Positions 1 through 5,622 of a stretch of DNA of 5,696 bases are shown piece after piece. The notes under the pieces are model-generated. The model saw only the letters and a program-made list of their open reading frames with translations, had not been told where the DNA came from and made no database searches. Origin of the DNA: Saprospiraceae bacterium (GTDB lineage: Bacteria; Bacteroidota; Bacteroidia; Chitinophagales; Saprospiraceae). The DNA lies in NCBI GenBank assembly GCA_023300255.1, contig JALZWC010000222.1:1-5696 (forward strand). Direction: 5' to 3'. The position numbers were made by a program, and so were the translations under genes. The first letter of the stretch is position 1. Every line of letters starts with the position of its first letter.

Positions 1-180
1 CCTGATGTAGTAGGAATATCTGTACCGGATGGAACTATATTATATGAAGTATGTTTTACGGTACTTGCTTCAGGTACACAAGAGATTTCATTTGGAACTT
101 CTCCTGTACCAATAGAGGTGGTTGATAGCGGTGGTAATGCAATAGAAGATATTCCAAATTGTCCAGCTACTGTGAATTTT
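1..180 (+). repeat. Partial cohesin-like domain (C-terminal third), unit 0 of the array
   Basis: The visible part runs from P-D-V-V-G-I-S through the Y-E-V-C-F strand motif (Cys at 52-54) and P-V-P-I-E-V-V-D to a terminal Cys at 160-162. It aligns without gaps to bases 502-681 of the next unit. A hand count gives 23 differences in 180 bases, about 87% identity, with many differences silent. That indicates a recent tandem domain duplication or gene conversion. The N-terminal two thirds are outside the window. Confidence 0.8.
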
Positions 181-3100
181 GATACAGGCGGCGGCGGCAA
201 TACAGGTGGTGGTAATACAGGCGGTGGTGGAACAACAATGAGTTGTACACCTCCTGCATCAGGTTTTGCTTTAATTGGTTCAGCCGAAGCAGGTGATGTG
301 GGGGATGTCGTATGCGTACAAATTACCGCACAAGATTTTGATGATGTTTTAAGTATGCAATATAGCATGAGTTGGGACCCAGCTGTGCTACGATATAGTG
401 ATGTACAAAATATTAATTTACCAGGCCTTAATGGAGCTATTAATGGTCCAACCCCCTCAGGCACATTGAACCCTGGATTTCTAGGAGTTGCTTGGACAGA
501 CCCTGATGTAGTAGGAATATCTGTACCTGATGGAACCATACTTTATGAAGTATGTTTTACCGTGCTTGCTGGTGGAGAACAAGTAATTTCATTTGGAGCT
601 TCTCCAGTACCAATAGAGGTGGTCGATAGCGGTGGTAATGCCTTAGAAGAAATTCCAAATTGTCCAGCTACAGTAAATTCTGATTCAGTCGATCCTGTTG
701 ATCCCGTCGATCCCGTCGATCCAGTTGATCCAGTCGATCCCGTTGATCCAGTCGATCCCGTCGATCCTGTAACATGTACTCCTCCAGCATCTGGATTTGC
801 TGTTTTAGGATCAGCTGTTACAGGAAATGTTGGAGATGTTGTTTGTGTTGAAGTTACTACTCAAGAGTTTAATAATATAGTAGGGATGCAATACAGTATG
901 AATTGGGATCCCACTGTTTTACAATATGCGAATGTTCAAGGATTTAATTTAAGTGGTGTTGGTGAGGCTAATTTTAGTAATCAAAATCCAGGAGAGTTAC
1001 GCTTCGTATGGACAGATCCTAATGTTACGGGAATAACTGTTGCAGATGCAACAGCTTTATATGAAGTATGTTTTACTATATTAAGTAATGGAACCTCTGA
1101 AATAGATTTTACAGGAATGCCTACTCCTATAGAAGTAACAGATGGAAATGGTATGGAAGTTACTTTCCAAAGTTGTGCTGGAGTCGTTAGTCAACCTAGT
1201 CCTCCAGTTGGCGGTAGTGCATTTGCAGTAATTGCTACAGACCAAATGGCTACTCCAGGCACTAATGTTTGTATCCCAATAACAGTCAATGACTTTACGA
1301 ATATTGTAAGTATGCAATATAGTATGAATTGGGATCCAGCTATCTTAACTTATACTGAAGCCCAGAATTTTGATTTATTAGGCCTAAGTTCTTCTAACTT
1401 TAATAGTACAATGGCTGGTAGTTTAGGGATTACATGGACAGATCCTAATGTTGCAGGCCTTAGTGTTGCAGATGGAACAGCCATTTATGAAGTATGTTTT
1501 GATGTAAATGCAAATGCCAATTTAGGTACGTCCTCTTTTAGTTTTGGAGGTAGTCCTGTTCCAATAGAAATTAGTGATGGAGACGGTAATACGATTATGT
1601 TTAGTAGTGATGATGCTACTATTACTATTGAAGCCAATCCAGCTGATCCTGTTGGTGTCACCGTAACTAGTGTTGCAGGTGAACCAGGAGATATTGTTTG
1701 TGTACCAGTTAATGTAAATAACTTTGATAGTGTATTAGGCTTTCAGTTTTCTATGAATTGGGATCCAACTGTTCTGATGTATAGCAGTACTGGCAACTAC
1801 GGTCTGCCAGGATTGGCTGCTGGACAGTTTGGTACCCAAGGAACAAATAATGGTGTATTAACATTTGCTTGGATTGATAATAGCACTCAAGGAATCTCTT
1901 TATTGGATGGTTCTACGATATTTGAAGCTTGTTTTGAAGTAATTGGTGCAGCAGGTTCTAGTTCTGGTATTTCTATTGGCAATACTCCAACTACTATAGA
2001 AGTCACTACAATTGGGGGTAACGGTTCTGTTGCTACTCCAGTTGGAGGTATTTTCACCGTTAATACTCCAGTAGATATTTGTCCTGCAGTTAATCCAGGA
2101 GTCGCTCAAATAACTAATATTAGTTGTAATGGATCAAACGACGGAAGGATTCTTTTAAGTCCTTCTGGTGGAGATAATGTATTTACGTATACATGGAGTG
2201 ATCCTAGTATTGGAAATACTGGTAATCCCACAGGTTTAAGTGCAGGAGTGTATAGCGTAACTATATCCAGTTGTGGTGGACAAGAGGTGCTTAGTAATAT
2301 GCCTTCTATAACTATTACAGAACCAGGCGCCATTGTGGTAGCTACACAAGTTCAAGATGCTAATTGTGAGCCTAATGGAATTATAAACGTACAAGTTTCA
2401 GGCGGTCAACAGCCTTATACTTATACTTGGAATGTCAATACTTTATTACCTGCAAATAGACCAACAAATGCACCTGCAGGAACTTATAACTTAACTGTTA
2501 GAGATGCGAATGGTTGTGCGACTGTAACCAACGGCATTGTTGTTGGACAATCTGCAACGGGTGCTTTAGCTGTTACTGCAGATGTTGTGAATGCAACTTG
2601 TTCTGGTAGAGGAGATGGTCAGGTAAACTTATCAGTCAATGGAAGTTTAACAGGCTTAGTGTGTAATTGGGGAGGAACAAACGGAATTTTCGGTTGTGCG
2701 CCAATGAATGTGCCAGCAGGAACCTACACGGTTAATGTAAGTGCAGCAGGAGGATGTACGACGCCGGTAACACTAGTCGTAGGTAATCAAAAAGTAGTAA
2801 ATGCTTCTGCTTCCGTTACTCCTGATAATTGTGCAAGTAATGATGGAGGTATTGAAATCCGACCAAATGGTGGTATGGAACCTTATTTTTATAGCTGGAG
2901 AGGTACTGCCTCTATTCCTAATACAGATATGGCAATGAATCTTCCTAAGGGAGATTATATGGTGACGATAACAGATGCTAGTTCTTGTACTTTTGCAATT
3001 GAGAATATTGTAGTACCAGGAGTAGATGCTCCAGTAGCTATCACGCCTATTGCTCAGAATAATACCGAATGCGAAGGAGATCCAACGGGTTCTATAGCGG

Positions 3101-4257
3101 TTAATGTTACTGGAGGAACAATGCCTTTCTCGTATCAATGGGAAACAGTTGATGGTGATCCTGTACCAGGTGGTAATACATCTGTTGTTAATAATCTGTC
3201 AGCAGATGTCTATGCTTTAACCGTAACAGATGTGAATGGCTGTACGAGACGACAATCGTATACGATTGCTGCTAACTCTAGCCTAGATGCTACGGTTACT
3301 ACAACTGGAATCTTTCCTAATGTAGCAGGTACAGCTAGTGTTACAGGTAATAATCCACCTTTCACTTATATTTGGTGTAATGGAGATAGTACGATGACTG
3401 CTTCTAATCTTCCAGTAGGTATTTGTAATTTAATGATTATAGATAATTTAGGTTGTTCTGTTATTAGAACGATTGAAGTCGAATCTAAAGTTCTAGAAGT
3501 AAGTGTCATTGAGTCCAGTAGTATCTCTTGTGCAGGAGAGTCAGATGGTATTCTACAAGCAGAACCCAATGGAGGAGGTAATCAACCATATACGTATGAG
3601 TGGAGTAATGGCGCTACTAGTCAAGTGATTGTTAATTTAAGTCCAGGTAATTATGACTTAACTATTACAGATGCAACCAATAATACTTCTACTCAAACTT
3701 ATAATTTACAAGCACCTGTACCAATTAATATTGCAACTACAGCGAATGTGGACGCTTGTATAGATAATGATGGAAGTATTGAAATAGGAATCAGCGGTGG
3801 AACGGCACCTTATAGTATTGCCTGGTCTACCGGAGCTATAAATACCACTCAAATAGATAGCATAAGAGCAGGGGAGTATGGAGTGATTATTACAGATGCA
3901 AGAGACTGTACTGCCTCTGCAACACTTACTAATAATTCAGATCCTACATGTGTAAAGTGCTATACTGGCTTAGAAGTAATAACGCCAAATGAAGATGGCA
4001 GGAACGATGCCTTCCGATTAAACTGCGCTAATCAAGCTAAAGGAAATGTCTTAAGAATATTCAATCGTTGGGGAGAAATGGTTTACCAGGCAGAAGGATA
4101 TTCTTGTACATTGGGTACAGAAGATGATTGTTGGAAAGGTCAGAATTTAAGTAATCGAGATTTACCTAAAGGAGGATACTTCTGGGTATTCGAATTTGAG
4201 GAAGGAGACGGAAAAGTTCAACGTATTAGAGACCACGTTACTATATTGAGAGAGTAA
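1..4257 (+). CDS. Giant modular T9SS-exported surface protein (cohesin-like domains + SprB repeats + type B CTD), 5'-truncated by window
   Basis: This is a probable cell-surface adhesin or stalk protein exported by the type IX secretion system. The reading frame is open from base 1 with no start in the window, so the 1418 residues seen are only the C-terminal part. An in-frame GTG at 118 lies inside a domain and is not a credible start. Domain order by window residue: partial cohesin-like domain 1-60; Gly/Asn/Thr linker 61-80; cohesin-like domains about 81-226, 257-399, 401-550 and 551-690, with nine V-D-P triplets at 230-256; eight SprB-like repeats about 702-1312; gliding-motility-associated C-terminal domain about 1317-1418, ending in TAA. 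No enzymatic motif or membrane span is seen in this part. The PorP/SprF-type gene 94 bp downstream on the same strand supports export by the T9SS. The exact ligand is unknown. Domain calls come from motif recognition, not a profile search. Confidence is high for a T9SS type B substrate and moderate for the cohesin-like fold. Confidence 0.93.
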   Translation, partial: PDVVGISVPDGTILYEVCFTVLASGTQEISFGTSPVPIEVVDSGGNAIEDIPNCPATVNFDTGGGGNTGGGNTGGGGTTMSCTPPASGFALIGSAEAGDVGDVVCVQITAQDFDDVLSMQYSMSWDPAVLRYSDVQNINLPGLNGAINGPTPSGTLNPGFLGVAWTDPDVVGISVPDGTILYEVCFTVLAGGEQVISFGASPVPIEVVDSGGNALEEIPNCPATVNSDSVDPVDPVDPVDPVDPVDPVDPVDPVDPVTCTPPASGFAVLGSAVTGNVGDVVCVEVTTQEFNNIVGMQYSMNWDPTVLQYANVQGFNLSGVGEANFSNQNPGELRFVWTDPNVTGITVADATALYEVCFTILSNGTSEIDFTGMPTPIEVTDGNGMEVTFQSCAGVVSQPSPPVGGSAFAVIATDQMATPGTNVCIPITVNDFTNIVSMQYSMNWDPAILTYTEAQNFDLLGLSSSNFNSTMAGSLGITWTDPNVAGLSVADGTAIYEVCFDVNANANLGTSSFSFGGSPVPIEISDGDGNTIMFSSDDATITIEANPADPVGVTVTSVAGEPGDIVCVPVNVNNFDSVLGFQFSMNWDPTVLMYSSTGNYGLPGLAAGQFGTQGTNNGVLTFAWIDNSTQGISLLDGSTIFEACFEVIGAAGSSSGISIGNTPTTIEVTTIGGNGSVATPVGGIFTVNTPVDICPAVNPGVAQITNISCNGSNDGRILLSPSGGDNVFTYTWSDPSIGNTGNPTGLSAGVYSVTISSCGGQEVLSNMPSITITEPGAIVVATQVQDANCEPNGIINVQVSGGQQPYTYTWNVNTLLPANRPTNAPAGTYNLTVRDANGCATVTNGIVVGQSATGALAVTADVVNATCSGRGDGQVNLSVNGSLTGLVCNWGGTNGIFGCAPMNVPAGTYTVNVSAAGGCTTPVTLVVGNQKVVNASASVTPDNCASNDGGIEIRPNGGMEPYFYSWRGTASIPNTDMAMNLPKGDYMVTITDASSCTFAIENIVVPGVDAPVAITPIAQNNTECEGDPTGSIAVNVTGGTMPFSYQWETVDGDPVPGGNTSVVNNLSADVYALTVTDVNGCTRRQSYTIAANSSLDATVTTTGIFPNVAGTASVTGNNPPFTYIWCNGDSTMTASNLPVGICNLMIIDNLGCSVIRTIEVESKVLEVSVIESSSISCAGESDGILQAEPNGGGNQPYTYEWSNGATSQVIVNLSPGNYDLTITDATNNTSTQTYNLQAPVPINIATTANVDACIDNDGSIEIGISGGTAPYSIAWSTGAINTTQIDSIRAGEYGVIITDARDCTASATLTNNSDPTCVKCYTGLEVITPNEDGRNDAFRLNCANQAKGNVLRIFNRWGEMVYQAEGYSCTLGTEDDCWKGQNLSNRDLPKGGYFWVFEFEEGDGKVQRIRDHVTILRE
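181..240 (+). repeat. Gly-rich interdomain linker (runs of Gly separated by Asn-Thr)
   Basis: Twenty residues consist of runs of three or four glycines separated by Asn-Thr and ending T-T-M. This looks like a flexible spacer between two cohesin-like domains. The underlying DNA is a degenerate GGN/AAT/ACA repeat, noticeably more GC-rich than its surroundings. The equivalent position after the next domain is filled by an unrelated Val-Asp-Pro repeat. Confidence 0.8.
241..687 (+). repeat. Cohesin-like domain, unit 1
   Basis: This is a complete domain of about 147 residues. It opens S-C-T-P-P-A-S-G-F, followed by a V-G-D-V-V-C-V strand, the M-Q-Y-S-M-S-W-D-P motif, a W-T-D-P turn, P-D-G-T-I-L-Y-E-V-C-F, and P-V-P-I-E-V near the end. 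Cohesin domains of cellulosomal scaffoldins and related extracellular proteins share this order: a G-D-x-V-x-V opening strand, a Y-D-P/W-D-P motif, and a D-G-T-hydrophobic-aromatic strand. Cysteines lie at 244, 313, 553 and 661. The inner pair recurs in every complete unit and could form a disulfide. There is no dockerin or enzyme next to it, so cellulosome function is not implied. Confidence 0.75.
688..768 (+). repeat. 9 x 9-bp in-frame tandem repeat encoding (Val-Asp-Pro)9 linker
   Basis: Nine consecutive GTY-GAT-CCN units encode nine Val-Asp-Pro triplets without interruption. Third positions vary silently (GTC/GTT; CCT/CCC/CCA). Bases 724-741 and 742-759 are identical 18-mers, a sign of growth by duplication of paired units. 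The peptide should be an extended, acidic, proline-stiffened spacer between two cohesin-like domains. The number of units could vary between strains through slippage or recombination without breaking the frame. Confidence 0.95.
769..1197 (+). repeat. Cohesin-like domain, unit 2
   Basis: This unit of about 143 residues has the same order as unit 1: C-T-P-P-A-S-G-F at the start, V-G-D-V-V-C-V, M-Q-Y-S-M-N-W-D-P, W-T-D-P-N-V, Y-E-V-C-F, then P-T-P-I-E-V. Cysteines are at 775, 844, 1069 and 1174, matching the four positions of unit 1. It diverges more from unit 1 in the middle loop (S-G-V-G-E-A-N-F) than in the framework strands. A short Pro/Ser linker of about ten residues follows. Confidence 0.75.
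1201..1650 (+). repeat. Cohesin-like domain, unit 3
   Basis: The unit has M-Q-Y-S-M-N-W-D-P, W-T-D-P-N-V, A-D-G-T-A-I-Y-E-V-C-F and P-V-P-I-E-I in the expected order. It keeps the inner cysteines (1270 and 1495, 75 residues apart, the same spacing as unit 2) but lacks the outer Cys pair found in units 1 and 2. The D-A-T-I-T-I-E end leads into a short Asn-Pro-Ala-Asp-Pro linker. Confidence 0.72.
1651..2070 (+). repeat. Cohesin-like domain, unit 4 (most divergent of the array)
   Basis: This domain of about 140 residues has F-Q-F-S-M-N-W-D-P, an F-A-W-I-D turn in place of W-T-D-P, D-G-S-T-I-F-E-A-C-F and P-T-T-I-E-V. Inner cysteines are at 1699 and 1930, and the outer pair is absent. From memory, its sequence is closest to the generic cohesin-like domains common in Saprospiria proteins. 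It is the last such domain before the SprB-type section; T-P-V-D-I-C-P-A-V-N-P-G acts as junction. Confidence 0.72.
2104..3936 (+). repeat. Array of eight SprB-type repeats
   Basis: Eight imperfect repeats of about 68-80 residues begin near 2104, 2332, 2566, 2794, 3034, 3283, 3490 and 3721. The consensus resembles the SprB repeat (PF13573): a Cys about seven residues before a D-G-x-I strand, a G-G-x-x-P-[YF]-x-Y-x-W core, then L-x-A-G-x-Y-x-V-T-[IV]-T-D-A-x-G-C. Repeats 1, 2, 4, 5, 7 and 8 fit well. Repeat 3 has an unusual core with two extra Cys (V-C-N-W-G and F-G-C-A). Repeat 6 lacks the opening Cys and the D-G motif. Such repeats are immunoglobulin-like beta modules found in gliding adhesins and other Bacteroidota surface proteins. 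Here they probably form the rigid stalk between the cohesin-like head section and the C-terminal secretion domain. Confidence 0.85.
3949..4254 (+). other. T9SS type B (gliding-motility-associated) C-terminal domain
   Basis: The last ~102 residues match the family known as CHU_C/TIGR04131. They show I-T-P-N-E-D-G-R-N-D-A-F (from 3979), a conserved L-R-I-F-N-R-W-G-E-M-V-Y block (N-R-W-G at 4063-4074), a W-K-G turn, L-P-K-G-G-Y-F-W-V-F-E and a final V-T-I-L-R-E. This domain directs proteins through the T9SS outer-membrane translocon, and members commonly need a PorP/SprF-like partner. Where the family often has Tyr-x-Asn-x-Trp-[DE]-Gly, this copy has a longer segment bounded by two Cys (4105 and 4129). 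Confidence 0.94.
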
Positions 4258-4263
4258 TATTTT

Positions 4264-4294
4264 AGAAGTCAGAAGTCAGAAGTCAGAAGTCAGA
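4264..4294. repeat. Tandem heptamer repeat (AGAAGTC) x4 plus partial copy
   Basis: Four perfect head-to-tail copies of AGAAGTC occupy 4264-4291, and the fifth copy breaks off after AGAA. The array starts seven bases after the adhesin stop codon. The last copy can pair with the bases just downstream: CAGAAGT (4284-4290) with ACTTCTG (4295-4301) around a CAGA loop, giving a 7-bp hairpin. No T-run follows, so this is not a convincing terminator. The array is intergenic and has no coding role; its function is unknown. Confidence 0.95.
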
Positions 4295-4351
4295 ACTTCT
4301 GTACAGAAAAAACAAAACAAAGTATTTTCCCAAGAACATAATTATTTTGTA

Positions 4352-5299
4352 ATGAAAAAACTTATACTACTAGTAAGCATTTTATTCGTTATACATTTTA
4401 AGGCCACCGCTCAAGAACAATCTGTTTTTACGCATTATCAGGTTAATCCAGTTTTGATTAATCCAGCTGCTGCAGGGTTTAGTGGTTCGCATGAAATATA
4501 TGCTAATTTAAAGAATCAGTGGGTGGACTTTCCAGGAGCACCCAAAACTTATGCTTTATCTTATCATGGTCCTGTTGCCAAAACATTTGGATTAGGAGCA
4601 ACGCTCTATAAAGAAGATATAGCTTCTCTAAATAGGACAAGAGCAGTCATTAATTATGCCTTTCGATATAAAGTAGAAAAACTAAAATTTGGTTTTGGAT
4701 TTACTACAGAATATAGTCAATGGTCTATAGATAATGACGTCTTAAGTAATTCACTATATGATCCGGGAGATGAGACGGTCGACAACGGAATAGATGGGAT
4801 CAGTAGCTTTGATGCATCAATCGGTTTGTATGGATTGTTTAATGAAAAAACCTACATAGGCATTGCTTTCCCTAATATCATTATGGCTCGATTAGATGGT
4901 TCTCAAGAACCAGATATTGAGGAGCTAAATGATGGAGGCTATTACATGTTCAATGTAGGACATAAAATAGACGTTACCGAAGGGGTACAAATAGAACCTT
5001 CTTTATTGTTAAGAAAAGTCAGAAATGTTCCTTTTACAGCAGATCTTTCTATAAAAGGTTTGTTTATGGATGAACGATTGGTTGGAGGATTGACCTATAG
5101 AACTGGTCCTGGGGAATCCTTGATCGTTTTAATTGGTACAAAGCAACAACAATTTTCTTTCTATTATTCTTTTGATGTGTCTTTCCAAAATTTCCAAAGT
5201 TATAATAATGGGGCGCATGAGTTAACTGTTGGTTTCAGAATTCCTGCGAAGGATAGAAGTAGTGTCCAAGAAGGGACGATAGAACAAATGACGAAGTAA
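4352..5299 (+). CDS. PorP/SprF family type IX secretion system outer-membrane protein
   Basis: This 315-aa protein is of usual length for the PorP/SprF family. Residues 1-20 form a signal peptide: a Lys-Lys N-terminus, a hydrophobic core, and an A-T-A site before Gln21. The mature start shows the family hallmark, Q-V-N-P-V-L-I-N-P-A-A-A-G (about 30-42), followed by an N-Q-W at 55-57. The rest alternates polar and aromatic residues as expected of an outer-membrane beta-barrel (for example Y-K-V-E-K-L-K-F-G-F-G-F and F-S-F-Y-Y-S-F-D-V). A polar tail of about 15 residues follows the last G-F-R-I strand. Family members are linked to export or surface anchoring of type B CTD proteins, as SprF is for SprB. 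Placement 94 bp after such a substrate suggests a dedicated partner and possible co-transcription. The ATG at 4352 is chosen because it gives an intact signal peptide. No Shine-Dalgarno sequence is seen; the leader is A-rich, as is common in Bacteroidota. The symbols porP and sprF are not assigned because orthology cannot be shown. Confidence 0.92.
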   Translation: MKKLILLVSILFVIHFKATAQEQSVFTHYQVNPVLINPAAAGFSGSHEIYANLKNQWVDFPGAPKTYALSYHGPVAKTFGLGATLYKEDIASLNRTRAVINYAFRYKVEKLKFGFGFTTEYSQWSIDNDVLSNSLYDPGDETVDNGIDGISSFDASIGLYGLFNEKTYIGIAFPNIIMARLDGSQEPDIEELNDGGYYMFNVGHKIDVTEGVQIEPSLLLRKVRNVPFTADLSIKGLFMDERLVGGLTYRTGPGESLIVLIGTKQQQFSFYYSFDVSFQNFQSYNNGAHELTVGFRIPAKDRSSVQEGTIEQMTK

Positions 5300-5331
5300 A
5301 TTTTATATTAATAATTATTAAAGAGTTATAA

Positions 5332-5370
5332 GTCTAATGATAATACTGTTAATTAGTAGTATCTTTAGAC
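5332..5370. other. Imperfect stem-loop downstream of the PorP/SprF-like gene
   Basis: Bases 5332-5346 and 5356-5370 are inverted repeats of 15 bases with two mismatches and a nine-base loop. The stem starts 33 bases after the stop codon. It is AT-rich apart from the GTCTA/TAGAC base, and no T-run follows, so it is more likely a 3'-UTR structure, such as an mRNA-stabilising fold, than a terminator. Just upstream, 5308-5321 is a perfect 14-base palindrome made only of A and T. Confidence 0.6.
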
Positions 5371-5438
5371 ATCAAAATTAAAAGTATAGTTTTTCTATAT
5401 AAGATGTAAGATGTCCTTTAACAATTGGTTTTTGGGAT

Positions 5439-5472
5439 GGCCCCTTTCTTTTGAAAGGGGCTTCTCTTTTTT
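5439..5472 (+). terminator. Strong rho-independent terminator
   Basis: A perfect 9-bp GC-rich stem, GCCCCTTTC (5440-5448) with GAAAGGGGC (5453-5461), closes a TTTT loop. It can be extended by one G-T wobble at 5439/5462. A T-rich tail ending in six T (5467-5472) follows. The tail on the right fixes the orientation as forward. It lies 140 bases after the PorP/SprF-like stop and probably ends that transcript, leaving a 3' UTR of about 170 bases. Confidence 0.92.
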
Positions 5473-5578
5473 AGAAAAGTAGAGAGAATTGTTACAAATT
5501 ATAAATGGGAAACTGCAAATAATGGCTATGGATTTATTTTGAGTGTGTAAAGAATTGAGGGAACATATATATTAAGGC
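5473..5578. other. Intergenic stretch without recognised feature
   Basis: The gene-free region runs from 5300 to the right edge. Within it, this part after the terminator holds no open frame of useful size on either strand; forward ATGs at 5504 and 5523 stop after five to seven codons. No convincing Bacteroidota promoter (TTG about 20 bases before TAnnTTTG) was found; the nearest string, TTATTTTG, lacks the second-position A and a properly spaced TTG. No tRNA-like fold is apparent. Confidence 0.6.
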
Positions 5579-5621
5579 AAAAAGTGAGAATAAATTAGTC
5601 GTTTTAAGCTAGTCATTTTTT
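5579..5621. other. Weak stem-loop adjoining the right-edge palindrome
   Basis: AAAAAGTGA (5579-5587) can pair with TCATTTTTT (5613-5621), giving nine pairs with one G-T wobble and a 25-base loop. The stem is mostly A-T, so chance is a real possibility. It is listed because it ends one base before the much stronger palindrome at 5623, whose loop is also 25 bases. An imperfect direct repeat, TAGTCGTTTT/TAGTCATTTT (5596-5605 and 5610-5619), overlaps the loop and right arm. Confidence 0.35.
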
Positions 5622-5622
5622 A

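Noticed and set aside
118..120. GTG as a possible start codon of the large gene
   Set aside because: The frame is open to base 1 and the upstream codons encode the same cohesin-like domain seen at 502-618, so the gene simply continues off the left edge.
181..240. Gly-rich segment as a collagen-like or phase-variable tract
   Set aside because: There is no Gly-X-Y periodicity and no long homopolymer or short identical DNA unit; it reads as an ordinary flexible linker.
2608..2616. Arg-Gly-Asp tripeptide in SprB-type repeat 3, as a possible integrin-binding motif
   Set aside because: It falls exactly at the variable positions before the Gly of the SprB C-x-G-x-x-D-G consensus and occurs in only one repeat, so chance is the simplest explanation.
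1081..3569. Several reverse-strand open frames of 67-121 codons inside the large gene
   Set aside because: Their translations are low-complexity, rich in Ser, Thr, Arg, Tyr and Ile, and resemble no known domain. They lie wholly within a strongly supported forward coding region of repetitive composition.
4284..4301. Hairpin after the adhesin gene as an intrinsic terminator
   Set aside because: The stem is only 7 bp and is followed by an A-rich, not T-rich, sequence; termination before the PorP/SprF-like gene is not supported.
4343..4349. TATTTTG just before the PorP/SprF-like start as a Bacteroidota -7 promoter element
   Set aside because: It lacks one base of the TAnnTTTG spacing, has no suitably placed TTG upstream and would leave almost no leader.
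5385..5399. TATAG/CTATA mini-hairpin with a T5 loop
   Set aside because: Five A/T-rich pairs form easily by chance and no other signal supports it.
5401..5414. Two copies of AAGATGT as a second heptamer array
   Set aside because: Only two copies are present and the unit differs from AGAAGTC; this is within chance for AT-rich spacer DNA.
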